From: Endomicrobiia bacterium
GTDB lineage: Bacteria; Elusimicrobiota; Endomicrobiia; DTEH01
Length of the DNA: 45,219 nucleotides
Assembly: GCA_025060535.1 (NCBI GenBank)
Contig: JANXCA010000007.1
Span: 1 to 45,219 of the forward strand
Direction: 5' to 3'
In this document: piece after piece, positions 37,630-45,219 of the stretch
Position numbering within the stretch: position 1 is the stretch's first letter
How the letters are laid out: the number at the start of each line of letters is the position of its first letter
Notes under the pieces: model-generated
Told to the model about the DNA's origin: nothing
Databases searched by the model: none
What the model saw: the letters and a program-made list of their open reading frames with translations, nothing else
Translations under genes and position numbers: made by a program

Positions 37630-38275
37630 AAAAATTTCTAAGTTCAAAATTGAAAAATCTCCTTCAATATATAATCAGCAGTCAATTTCTCCCTCAATTT
37701 CTGAAAAAATATTATCAGAGATAAATATGAAAACTGTAGATGCTTTAATAAAATCTCTTTCTGATAAAGATCCTTTTGTAAGAGCTATAAGTTGCGAAGT
37801 GTTAGGTAAAATGAGAGAAAAAAAAGCCTTAAAGCAGATTATGTTATTGATGAAAGATTCTTCTAAATATGTGCGAGAAAAAGCAGCCATTGCGTTAGGA
37901 CAGATAGGTGATAAAAAAGCAGTTCCTGTATTAGTAGATGCGATGAATGATGAAGCAGAAGAAGTAAGGGTCACTGTAGCAGGAGTGTTGGGACATTTAA
38001 GGGATAAAATAGCGGTTCCAGCTTTAATTAAGGCATTAGAAGACCCTTCTGCTACTGCAAGAATGAAGGCAGCGATTTCTTTAGGTCTTATAGGAGATCC
38101 TTCTGCAATTCCAGCATTATTTAAAGCTCTAAAAGATCCCCATGAATTAGTAAGAAAATATGCCTGTGAAGCTTTGGGGAATATAGGTAGAGCAGCTATA
38201 CCTGCACTTTTACTTGCTTTAAAAGATGAGAATGTAAGAGCACATGCTGCACAAGTTTTAGTGAAAATAAAATAA
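37598..38275 (+). CDS. HEAT-repeat protein
   Basis: A 225-residue protein. After a basic, Ser-rich N-terminus (1-40), about five or six HEAT/PBS-lyase-type helical repeats fill the rest (for example DKDPFVRAISCEVLGKMR, DSSKYVREKAAIALGQIGD, DEAEEVRVTVAGVLGHLRD, DPSATARMKAAISLGLIGD, DPHELVRKYACEALGNIG). Such repeats bind proteins; the partner is unknown. A Shine-Dalgarno AGGAG lies about 6 bases upstream, inside the previous gene. Near-identical repeats in DNA explain the long antisense open frame here, which is a shadow. Confidence 0.9.
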   Translation: MKIKIPINIFKKISKFKIEKSPSIYNQQSISPSISEKILSEINMKTVDALIKSLSDKDPFVRAISCEVLGKMREKKALKQIMLLMKDSSKYVREKAAIALGQIGDKKAVPVLVDAMNDEAEEVRVTVAGVLGHLRDKIAVPALIKALEDPSATARMKAAISLGLIGDPSAIPALFKALKDPHELVRKYACEALGNIGRAAIPALLLALKDENVRAHAAQVLVKIK

Positions 38276-38294
38276 TTTATAAAAGGCAAATACG

Positions 38295-39875
38295 ATGAAT
38301 AAAAAAATATTATTGATGATATTTTTATTATTAATATATGTTATTAACTCCTTTTCTTCTTTAATTAGATTGGGTAATAAACCACTATCTTTAGGCAATG
38401 TTTATACTGCTTATAATGGAGATGTTTATAGTTTATTTACAAATCCAGCAGGTTTGTATGGTGATAAGATGTTTGATTTAAAACTTGATTTACTATCAAA
38501 TTTAAATTTTACAGGAAATATTTTATATAATATCAACAATATAATAGAAAATTCTGATAAGTTTGAAAAAATTTTGCAATCTCAGCAAGAAGGAACTTCT
38601 ATAGATATTGTGCAGATTTCATCTTTGTTATTTGCCATAAAAAATTTAGTAGAAATTGATAAACCGGGAAAAGGGATGTTAGTAGGGATTAACGGAGGGA
38701 TGTCAGTTAAGTTTAAAAATTTCGCTTTTGGTGTAAGAAATGTTACAGATATAGGACTTAAACCCAGGGTAGATACAAATTTTTATTTAGGTTCAATAAG
38801 CACTTATTCATCTAATTTTGCTATGAATAATATTTCAGTATTAAAATTTACTGAAACCAATAATCCTTCAAATGCAGAAGGGATTGTATTAACTACATCC
38901 ACATTAAAGTATGAAAATTTAGCATCTGTAAGGGATGATTTAGCAGAAAATGTTCTTCCCTGGCTAATAAATGAATTAGAAAAGATGAATGTTAAAGTAC
39001 CACAGGAAATCAAAGATAATTTAGAAGGAATAGCTAACACATTAATTAACCTATCAGTAGATAATGGTGCTTCTGAAAAAGATGTTAAAAATGCTGTAGA
39101 ACAACTTAAAGATCCATCTTTACAAAAATTAATTTCTGATATTCTTCATAAAACCACTACTTCAACTACATTAGAGCACAATGAAAGCGGGCTTACATTA
39201 AAAGGAGTAAACTATACTGAATTGATTTTAGGTTATTCTTACTCTATATTTAGTAATATTCATCTCGGAGTGGGTATAAAATATCTTATTGGAAAAACTT
39301 TCTATTATAATTTTAAAATATTTCAGAAAAACAGAGCAATAGATTTTAAAGATATAATGGATTTAGAAAATAAACTCATTAGAAATTCTCAAGCAATAGG
39401 TTTAGATTTAGGTGCAATTTATAAATTACCTATTCCTGTAGTAGAAGTAAATTTAGGGTTATTAGTTAAGAACTTAATAGAACCATACTTTAATCTTCCT
39501 AATACAGATGAAAAATTAAAATTACCTCGACAGGTAAAGTTAGGAGCTGTAGGTAGCTTTAAAATTTTAAAATTTGGTTTAGATTTAGATCTTAATAAAG
39601 TAGAAACATTTGTTGAAGGTTACAATATCCAGAATGTTGCTTTAGGAGTAGAGGTGATCCCGCCAATAATCCTTCCTTCTTTAAGATTAGGATATTTAAA
39701 AAATTTAGCATATGAATCAGATCAGATTTTTAGTGTAGGTTTAGGATTTAAAATTTTTATAGTAAACTTTGATTTGTGTTGTGCATTTAATTCTCAAAAG
39801 ACAAGAATAAATAAAGATTTTGTTTTGCCTACGAGCAATCTATTTTTAGGTCTAAGTTTAGGTGTAGAGTTTTAA
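38295..39875 (+). CDS. Predicted outer-membrane protein (TraF_2/FadL-like barrel)
   Basis: A 526-residue protein with a signal peptide (MNKKILLMIFLLLIYVINSF, cut likely near residue 21) followed by GNKPLSLGNVYTAYNGDVYSLFTNPAGLYG, the N-terminal signature seen in FadL/PorV/TraF_2-type outer-membrane barrels. The centre (about 200-290) is a helical insert with ENLASVRDDLAENVLPWLINELEKM-like stretches; the C-terminal half is barrel-like and ends GLSLGVEF with a terminal phenylalanine. Substrate unknown. The downstream gap to hypD is 28 bases and holds a run of T but no hairpin. Confidence 0.72.
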   Translation: MNKKILLMIFLLLIYVINSFSSLIRLGNKPLSLGNVYTAYNGDVYSLFTNPAGLYGDKMFDLKLDLLSNLNFTGNILYNINNIIENSDKFEKILQSQQEGTSIDIVQISSLLFAIKNLVEIDKPGKGMLVGINGGMSVKFKNFAFGVRNVTDIGLKPRVDTNFYLGSISTYSSNFAMNNISVLKFTETNNPSNAEGIVLTTSTLKYENLASVRDDLAENVLPWLINELEKMNVKVPQEIKDNLEGIANTLINLSVDNGASEKDVKNAVEQLKDPSLQKLISDILHKTTTSTTLEHNESGLTLKGVNYTELILGYSYSIFSNIHLGVGIKYLIGKTFYYNFKIFQKNRAIDFKDIMDLENKLIRNSQAIGLDLGAIYKLPIPVVEVNLGLLVKNLIEPYFNLPNTDEKLKLPRQVKLGAVGSFKILKFGLDLDLNKVETFVEGYNIQNVALGVEVIPPIILPSLRLGYLKNLAYESDQIFSVGLGFKIFIVNFDLCCAFNSQKTRINKDFVLPTSNLFLGLSLGVEF

Positions 39876-39903
39876 AAAACCCCTGCTTTTTTTCTTTTAA
39901 ACT

Positions 39904-41037
39904 ATGTCCAATTTTTTATCATACTTTAAAGATGTTGATATAGTAAAAATTGAGCTTAAAAAAATTTTTAGTTTATCTGAGATGATTAAGAAAAAAATTT
40001 ATTTTATGGAAGTATGTGGAACACATACAATGCAGATATCTAAATATGGTATAAGGAAAATTTTACCCCAGAACATAAAATTGATCTCTGGGCCTGGGTG
40101 TCCGGTATGTGTTACTCCGTTGGAGTTCATTGATAAAGCAATTTATATTTTAGATAATTTTGAAAATGTAACAATTCTTACTTTTGGAGATTTATATAGA
40201 GTAGTAGGTAGTAAAAGTAGTTTAGAAAAAGAAAAATCCAAAGGTAAAGACATAAGAATTTTATATTCTCCAGATGAAATATTATCTCTTGCAAAAGAGA
40301 ACCCAGATAGAAATATAGTATTTCTTTCTATAGGTTTTGAGACGACTTTACCATCTATAGGTTGTGTGATAAAAGAGGCAAAAGTGCAAAACATTAAAAA
40401 TATATTTTTTTTAATGGGCAATAAATTCTTTTTACCTGCTTTAGAAGTGTTGATATTATTAAGTAGAAATTTTATATCTTCAAATTTTAATGCGGATTCA
40501 ACAATTGACGGTTTCATATTACCAGGGCATCTTTCCACCATAATTGGAGAGAGAAGCTATCATTGGATTGCTCAAAAGTATAAAATTCCTTCAGTAATTA
40601 CTGGTTTTGAACCTGTAGATATTCTACAAGGAATAAGATTATTAGTTGAGATGATAGTTAGTAAAAATCCAGGAGTTAAAAATCAGTACTCTAGAGTGGT
40701 TTCTTATGATGGTAATCTTTATGCAAAAGAGATAATTAAAGAGGTTTTTGATATAACAGAAGGAAAATGGAGGGGAATGGGTTTAATTCCTGCCACAGCA
40801 GCAAAATTGAAAAAAGAGTTTGAAGATTTTGATGCAGAGAAGAGATTTAATATTCCAAACTTTAACAATGAAGAAAATTTATTTGGTTGTAGATGCAATG
40901 AAGTATTAATAGGGAAAATAACTCCTATAGAATGTCCGTTGTTTGATAAGGTTTGCAATCCAGAAAATCCCAAAGGTGCTTGTATGGTTTCTACAGAAGG
41001 TGCGTGTGCAGCATATTATAAATATGAAAGAATTTAA
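39904..41037 (+). CDS. hypD: Hydrogenase maturation protein HypD
   Basis: Iron-sulfur scaffold that, with HypC, assembles the Fe(CN)2CO group of [NiFe] hydrogenase. Conserved motifs are EVCGTHT near residues 37-43, GPGCPVCVTP near 63-72, ITGFEPVDIL and the C-terminal cysteine cluster GCRCNEVLIG ... CPLFDKVCNPENPKGACMVS-type segment near 320-366 that binds the 4Fe-4S cluster. Length 377 is normal. hypE starts 13 bases later. Confidence 0.96.
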   Translation: MSNFLSYFKDVDIVKIELKKIFSLSEMIKKKIYFMEVCGTHTMQISKYGIRKILPQNIKLISGPGCPVCVTPLEFIDKAIYILDNFENVTILTFGDLYRVVGSKSSLEKEKSKGKDIRILYSPDEILSLAKENPDRNIVFLSIGFETTLPSIGCVIKEAKVQNIKNIFFLMGNKFFLPALEVLILLSRNFISSNFNADSTIDGFILPGHLSTIIGERSYHWIAQKYKIPSVITGFEPVDILQGIRLLVEMIVSKNPGVKNQYSRVVSYDGNLYAKEIIKEVFDITEGKWRGMGLIPATAAKLKKEFEDFDAEKRFNIPNFNNEENLFGCRCNEVLIGKITPIECPLFDKVCNPENPKGACMVSTEGACAAYYKYERI

Positions 41038-41050
41038 GGACAATATAAAG

Positions 41051-42067
41051 ATGAACAAAATATTGCTTCCTTACGGTTCGGGTGGAAAATACACTAAAGA
41101 GTTTATAGACAGATATATATTGAAATATTTTAACAATAAATTTCTTCAGCATCTGTTGGATTCTGCTGTATTAGAGATCCAATCAGAAAAGTTGGCTTTT
41201 AGTATTGATGGTTATACAGTTTCTCCTCTATTTTTTCCTGGTGGTGATATAGGTAAACTTAGTATATGTGGGACAATAAATGATTTACTTTGTGTGGGTG
41301 CTGATCCTAAATTTATAGCTTTATCTTTAATAATTGAAGAAGGAACTGAAATAGAGGTAGTAGAGAAAATTTTGTCTTCTATACAACAAGTATCTCAGCA
41401 AGAAGATGTGTTAGTTGTTACTGGAGATACAAAAGTAGTTGAAGTTGGTAGTTGCGATAAAATTTTTGTAACAACAGCAGGTGTGGGCTGTATTAGAAAA
41501 GGTTTAAATTTACATTATAATAGAATAGAACCTGATGATGTAATAATTATTACAGGAAACATAGCAGAACATGGTTTAGCTATACTTTTGTCACGAGGTG
41601 CTTATGGATTTGAATATAATATTCAGAGTGATTGTGCTTCTTTAAAATCATTAATGCAGAAAATTTTTGATGATGAAGAGTTAACTCCCCATATAAAATT
41701 TATTCGTGATCCCACTAGGGGTGGAGTTGCTGCTGTCTTAAATGAAATTGTAAGTTATAGAAAAGATTTGGGTATAGAGATATATGAAGAAAAAGTTCCT
41801 ATCTCTCAAGATGTAAAATACTTATGTGAACTTCTTGCTATAGAACCATTTAGTATTGCTAACGAAGGAAAAATGATAATGATTACATCTAAAAATGTTG
41901 TAGATAAAATTCTTAGCACTTTTAAAACACATCCATTAGGAAAGGATGCGGAAGTAATAGGGAAAGTTGTGTTTACTAATAAAGGGAAAGTAATACTTAA
42001 AACTTTATATGGTAGCATGAGGATTTTAGATATGCCCACAGCTGAAGAATTGCCTCGGATATGTTAA
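41051..42067 (+). CDS. hypE: Hydrogenase maturation protein HypE
   Basis: Dehydrates the thiocarboxamide on its C-terminal cysteine to the cyanide ligand of the hydrogenase active site. The PurM-like fold has the YGSGGKYTKEFI start, GDTKVVEVG, FIRDPTRGGVAAVLNEI and the C-terminal PRIC, whose last Cys is catalytic. Starting at ATG 41051, behind AAGGA at 41036-41040, gives the family's usual N-terminus at 338 residues; the longer frame begins inside hypD. Confidence 0.96.
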   Translation: MNKILLPYGSGGKYTKEFIDRYILKYFNNKFLQHLLDSAVLEIQSEKLAFSIDGYTVSPLFFPGGDIGKLSICGTINDLLCVGADPKFIALSLIIEEGTEIEVVEKILSSIQQVSQQEDVLVVTGDTKVVEVGSCDKIFVTTAGVGCIRKGLNLHYNRIEPDDVIIITGNIAEHGLAILLSRGAYGFEYNIQSDCASLKSLMQKIFDDEELTPHIKFIRDPTRGGVAAVLNEIVSYRKDLGIEIYEEKVPISQDVKYLCELLAIEPFSIANEGKMIMITSKNVVDKILSTFKTHPLGKDAEVIGKVVFTNKGKVILKTLYGSMRILDMPTAEELPRIC

Positions 42068-42090
42068 ATTTTCTATATAAAGGATTTAAA

Positions 42091-42843
42091 ATGAATCATA
42101 AAGTTTTAATATTAATTTTCATTTTGCTAATTAATAGTGGAAAATGTAATAATAAAGATTTAACCGATAAAAAAAATAAGGAGCAGTCTATGAATGAGAT
42201 TGATAAATTTTATCAAAAAAGATTACAGATGGTGGAATATCAACTAAAAAGTAGAGATATCACTGACCAAAAAGTTTTAGATGCGATGATTAAAGTAGAA
42301 AGACATAGATTTGTTCCTAAAGAATATCAAGAATTTGCCTATATTGATGAACCTTTACCTATTGGATACAATCAAACAATTTCTCAGCCTTATATAGTAG
42401 CTTTAATGACTCAACTGCTTGAGCTTAAGGGTGATGAGAAAATTTTGGAGATTGGTACAGGTTCAGGTTATCAGGCAGCTGTGTTAGCTGAGATTGTTAA
42501 GGAAGTCTACACCATAGAGATTATTCCTCAATTAGCTTCCCGAGCAGAAAAATTATTAAAAGAGTTAGGTTATACTAATGTATTTGTGAAAACAGGAGAT
42601 GGATATTTAGGTTGGCCCGAATACGCTCCCTTTGATGGTATAATAGTTACTTGTGCACCTGATCATATTCCTCAGCCATTGATAGAGCAACTTAAAGAGG
42701 GTGGGAGGATGGTTATACCTGTTGGAGATGTTTTTCAAGAATTAATAGTTGTTGAAAAACACAAGGACAAAATAGTAAAAAAAAGTGTAATTCCTGTAAG
42801 ATTTGTTCCGATGTTAAGACAAAATGATATAAAGAAAAGATGA
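42091..42843 (+). CDS. pcm: Protein-L-isoaspartate O-methyltransferase, apparently exported
   Basis: Repairs damaged aspartyl residues by SAM-dependent methylation. The SAM motif is ILEIGTGSGYQAAVLAE near residues 120-136, with RHRFVPKEYQEFAYID and QTISQPYIVALMTQLL upstream and GGRMVIPVG downstream. From the ATG at 42091 (ribosome site AAGGA, 7 bases upstream) it has 250 residues and an N-terminal hydrophobic stretch followed by SGKC at 16-19, which looks like a signal peptide; the lipobox is not canonical (Lys at -1). An exported PCM is unusual. It overlaps sua5 by 4 bases. Confidence 0.88.
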   Translation: MNHKVLILIFILLINSGKCNNKDLTDKKNKEQSMNEIDKFYQKRLQMVEYQLKSRDITDQKVLDAMIKVERHRFVPKEYQEFAYIDEPLPIGYNQTISQPYIVALMTQLLELKGDEKILEIGTGSGYQAAVLAEIVKEVYTIEIIPQLASRAEKLLKELGYTNVFVKTGDGYLGWPEYAPFDGIIVTCAPDHIPQPLIEQLKEGGRMVIPVGDVFQELIVVEKHKDKIVKKSVIPVRFVPMLRQNDIKKR

Positions 42844-43856
42844 AAGTAATAGATTTAACAAAAAACACAAAAGATTTAGAATCAAAAATTTTGCCTGCTG
42901 TTTATGCTATAAAGAAAGGAGATTTAGTTATAATTCCTACAGAAACTGTATATGGTTTAGCAGCAGATTGTTTTAGTGTTTCAGCTGTAAATAAAATTTT
43001 TTTAGTGAAAAAAAGACCTTATAGAGACCCACTTATTGTTCATATTAGTAAAAAATCACAATTAAGTTTGTTAGTAGATAAAATAGATCATAGGGTTAAA
43101 AAGCTAATAGATTTATTTTGGCCGGGTCCTTTAACATTGGTACTTAAAAAGAAAAAAATAGTACCAGACATTGTTACTTCTTGTTTAGATACAGTAGCAG
43201 TTAGAATGCCAGAGGAAAAAATAACCAGGAAATTTATAGATCTATGTAATGTTCCTTTGGCTGCACCATCTGCTAATATATTCAGTAGAGTTTCTGCAAC
43301 TGATTTGCCTCATATTTTGAGTGATTTTAAAGATAACTCTGACATAAAATATGTAATATATAAAGGAAGACCCAAATATGGTATAGAATCTACGATTTTA
43401 GATTGTACTGATTATCCTTTTAAAGTTTTAAGATTCGGAGCATTAGAAATAGAAGAAATAATAAAAAAAACTAACTTTAAGATTATAGAGTCTAAAAATT
43501 TTAAATTAAAAAAAGCACCTGGAATGTATAAAAAACATTATGCTCCATTAAAAAAAACATTTATGGTAAAAGACTTATTAAAATATGTAGAAAAAAATAA
43601 AAATGATTGTTCTGGTGATATTATAGTTTGCAAAAACAAGACTGCAGAGATTATAAAAAAAATTAATAAAAACATTATTACTATTCCCTATGGTAACACT
43701 TTAGAAGAGATCTCAAAAAATTTATATTTTTGTTTAAGATTAGCAGATAGTATTGAAGGTAAAAAAATACTTATTGAAACAGTTGAAAATAGAAGTTTAG
43801 GAAAAGCTATTATGGACAGGATTAAAAAAGCTTCTGCTGGGAAAGAAATAATATGA
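42840..43856 (+). CDS. L-threonylcarbamoyladenylate synthase (Sua5/YrdC type)
   Basis: Makes threonylcarbamoyl-AMP for t6A37 modification of ANN-decoding tRNAs. The YrdC domain occupies about 1-200 (IPTETVYGLAAD, KKRPYRDPLIVHI, LFWPGPLTLVL, VAVRMPE, APSANIFSR, STILDC). A Sua5 C-terminal domain follows (about 230-338, APGMYKKHYAP). The 338 residues match the two-domain Sua5 form. It overlaps pcm (ATGA) upstream and the electron-transfer gene (ATGA) downstream, so all three are probably coupled in translation. Confidence 0.93.
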   Translation: MKVIDLTKNTKDLESKILPAVYAIKKGDLVIIPTETVYGLAADCFSVSAVNKIFLVKKRPYRDPLIVHISKKSQLSLLVDKIDHRVKKLIDLFWPGPLTLVLKKKKIVPDIVTSCLDTVAVRMPEEKITRKFIDLCNVPLAAPSANIFSRVSATDLPHILSDFKDNSDIKYVIYKGRPKYGIESTILDCTDYPFKVLRFGALEIEEIIKKTNFKIIESKNFKLKKAPGMYKKHYAPLKKTFMVKDLLKYVEKNKNDCSGDIIVCKNKTAEIIKKINKNIITIPYGNTLEEISKNLYFCLRLADSIEGKKILIETVENRSLGKAIMDRIKKASAGKEII

Positions 43857-45196
43857 AAGAAAAACTTTTTTTGTTGTTTAATTTTTTATTAATTTCAACA
43901 AAAATTTTGCCACAAGAATTATCTTTTGAAAAATTGATTTCATCATATGTTATAGTTTCTGGCAAAAAATATCCATATTATATAGTTTTTGATGAAGAAA
44001 AAAAATTAGAAGAAATTTTTATTGAGAGTATTGAGTGGACTGATAAGATATATGGGTATGGTGGCCCTATAAATTTACAGATTTATTTTTCAAAAGATGG
44101 CAAAATTAAAAGGATTAATGTTCTTGAACATTATGAAACTAAAGAGTTTACAGAAGAAGTTTTTTCAGATAAATTTTTAAGTCAATATTATAATAAAGAC
44201 ATTAAGGATAAATTCATAATAGGAAAAGATATAAAAGCTGTAAGTGGTGCAACAATTAGTTGTACTGCTATAAATGAAATTGTATCTCAATGTGTTCAGA
44301 AAGTTAATGAGTATTTGTTTAGTAAAAAGAAACAAAAAGGTTTATATGAAATTCATACTAAAGAGATTATAAAATCCTTATTAGTGTCATTTTTATTTCT
44401 TATTTCAATAATAGCTTTTATAAAAAATATAAGTGCGATAAGGATAGCAGTTATGTTAACATCTATTATTTTTTTAGGTTTTTTTTCATATGGTGGTGTA
44501 TCTTTTGATCATATTAGAAATTTACTTTTTTTAAATTTTCCATCTTTTAAAAATTTATTTTTTTGGATATTAATTTTGTTGACCTTGTTTGGTGTTGTCT
44601 TTTTTGGTAGATTATATTGTGGTTGGTTGTGTCCTTTTGGTGCTTTGAGTGAATTTTTGTTTAGAATAAAAAAATTTATTGAAACAAGATACAAAAAAAG
44701 TTTAGGTAAAGAAGTAGGGATAGAATTTATAGAAGATAATGTGTTAGTAAAATATTTAAGGAAGTTTGAAAAATATTATAGATATGTAAAATATATTATA
44801 CTTCTTATAATTTTATTTTTGCCTGCAGCTATCATCTTAGAGCCGTTTTATTATACATTTGTGTTTTATAAATCATCTTTAATAAAAATAATTTATTCAG
44901 TATTTATATTAATATTTTGTATTATTTTTATCAGAATATGGTGTAGATACTTTTGCCCATTAGGTGGATTTTTAGCATTATTTTCTAAAATTTCTTTATT
45001 TAGATTAAAATTTGAAGATAACAACTGCCTTAGATGTGAGATTTGTAAAATTAGCTGTCCTATGAATGCTATAGTAGAACAAGATAAAAAATTAAAAATA
45101 CTTCATAGTGAGTGTATTTTATGTAATATTTGCAGAAAAATTTGTGGTCCTAAAGCTATAAGAATTGAGCATTCTAAGTTCATTAGGTTGAAATAG
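43853..45196 (+). CDS. NosR/RnfG-like FMN-binding and polyferredoxin membrane protein
   Basis: A 447-residue electron-transfer protein with a signal peptide (1-20), an extracytoplasmic FMN-binding domain (about 60-155) carrying SGAT at 131-134, the motif by which ApbE attaches FMN covalently to Thr (T134 here), then membrane helices near 175-215, 237-252, 312-332 and 345-362. Cytoplasmic or membrane-edge cysteines follow: C256 and C260 (CGWLCPFGA), C364 and C368 (WCRYFCPLGG), and two 4Fe-4S clusters at C392, C395, C398, C402 and C421, C424, C427, C431. This is the NosR/RnfG-type layout. It should move electrons across the membrane to a reductase. No apbE gene is in the window, and the last 23 bases of the window hold no gene. 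Confidence 0.88.
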   Translation: MKEKLFLLFNFLLISTKILPQELSFEKLISSYVIVSGKKYPYYIVFDEEKKLEEIFIESIEWTDKIYGYGGPINLQIYFSKDGKIKRINVLEHYETKEFTEEVFSDKFLSQYYNKDIKDKFIIGKDIKAVSGATISCTAINEIVSQCVQKVNEYLFSKKKQKGLYEIHTKEIIKSLLVSFLFLISIIAFIKNISAIRIAVMLTSIIFLGFFSYGGVSFDHIRNLLFLNFPSFKNLFFWILILLTLFGVVFFGRLYCGWLCPFGALSEFLFRIKKFIETRYKKSLGKEVGIEFIEDNVLVKYLRKFEKYYRYVKYIILLIILFLPAAIILEPFYYTFVFYKSSLIKIIYSVFILIFCIIFIRIWCRYFCPLGGFLALFSKISLFRLKFEDNNCLRCEICKISCPMNAIVEQDKKLKILHSECILCNICRKICGPKAIRIEHSKFIRLK

Positions 45197-45219
45197 ATAA
45201 AAAAATTTTATCATTTTAA

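Noticed and set aside
37675-38289. A 204-residue minus-strand ORF
   Set aside because: It is the antisense shadow of the HEAT repeats; its Ala/Ser/Phe-rich repeats mirror the real protein, and there is no start signal.
40143-40541. A 132-residue minus-strand ORF
   Set aside because: Antisense of hypD; no family resemblance and no ribosome site.
1-45219. Search for CRISPR arrays, transposases, integrases and prophage genes
   Set aside because: None seen on either strand; the repeats found are short and isolated.

Overview
This is a visibly AT-rich bacterial chromosome segment packed with housekeeping genes. All protein genes but one (ndk) lie on the + strand. Gaps are usually under 30 bases and several genes overlap by 4 to 32 bases. 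The cell looks like a Gram-negative-type (diderm) bacterium: there is a TamB-like 1401-residue protein, two predicted outer-membrane beta-barrels, a family 9 (heptosyltransferase-type) glycosyltransferase and several exported proteins. Hydrogenase maturation genes (hypC, hypD, hypE) and a flavin/iron-sulfur membrane protein suggest anaerobic or microaerobic metabolism. A bacterial histone, a MerR-receiver fusion and low GC would fit an uncultured lineage, for example one near Elusimicrobiota or Omnitrophota, but the sequence read by eye does not fix the phylum.

Layout. 1-265: the end of a membrane glycosyltransferase-like gene. 360-6347: leuS, nrdR, a GGDEF protein with a glycogen-binding module, a 60-residue histone, a P-loop kinase overlapping a dCMP deaminase, and ndk on the opposite strand; nrdR, kinase, deaminase and ndk form a deoxynucleotide-supply neighbourhood. 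6348-6660: a divergent control region with two well-formed back-to-back promoters and a possible short leader ORF before rho. 6661-11554: rho, an MFS transporter, proB, ychF. 11613-17027: a tiny membrane protein, a MerR-receiver regulator, carA and carB. 17031-23377: DUF47, HAD phosphatase, exported ComEC-type metallo-beta-lactamase protein, mnmA, an outer-membrane barrel, PIN-PhoH and a PHP phosphoesterase. 23434-31638: clpC, tamB-like, a small membrane protein and a CPBP protease. 31656-35167: hypC, hisF, glycosyltransferase 9, purF. 35168-35765: the only long gene-free stretch, ending in a tRNA-Ala(CGC). 35793-45196: argD, metallo-hydrolase, HEAT-repeat protein, a second barrel, hypD, hypE, exported pcm, sua5 and a NosR/RnfG-like electron-transfer protein.

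Most genes serve central functions: translation and tRNA modification (leuS, mnmA, sua5), nucleotides (carAB, purF, dCMP deaminase, ndk, nrdR), amino acids (proB, argD, hisF), proteostasis (clpC, CPBP, pcm) and envelope (tamB, barrels). I see no insertion sequence, prophage, CRISPR array or integrase. The most interesting items are the histone, the kinase/dCMP deaminase pair, the GGDEF-glycogen-binding fusion, the MerR-receiver protein with its overlapping micro-ORF, and the ndk/rho control region. I found no clear intrinsic terminator (GC-rich hairpin plus T tract), which would fit strong reliance on Rho.
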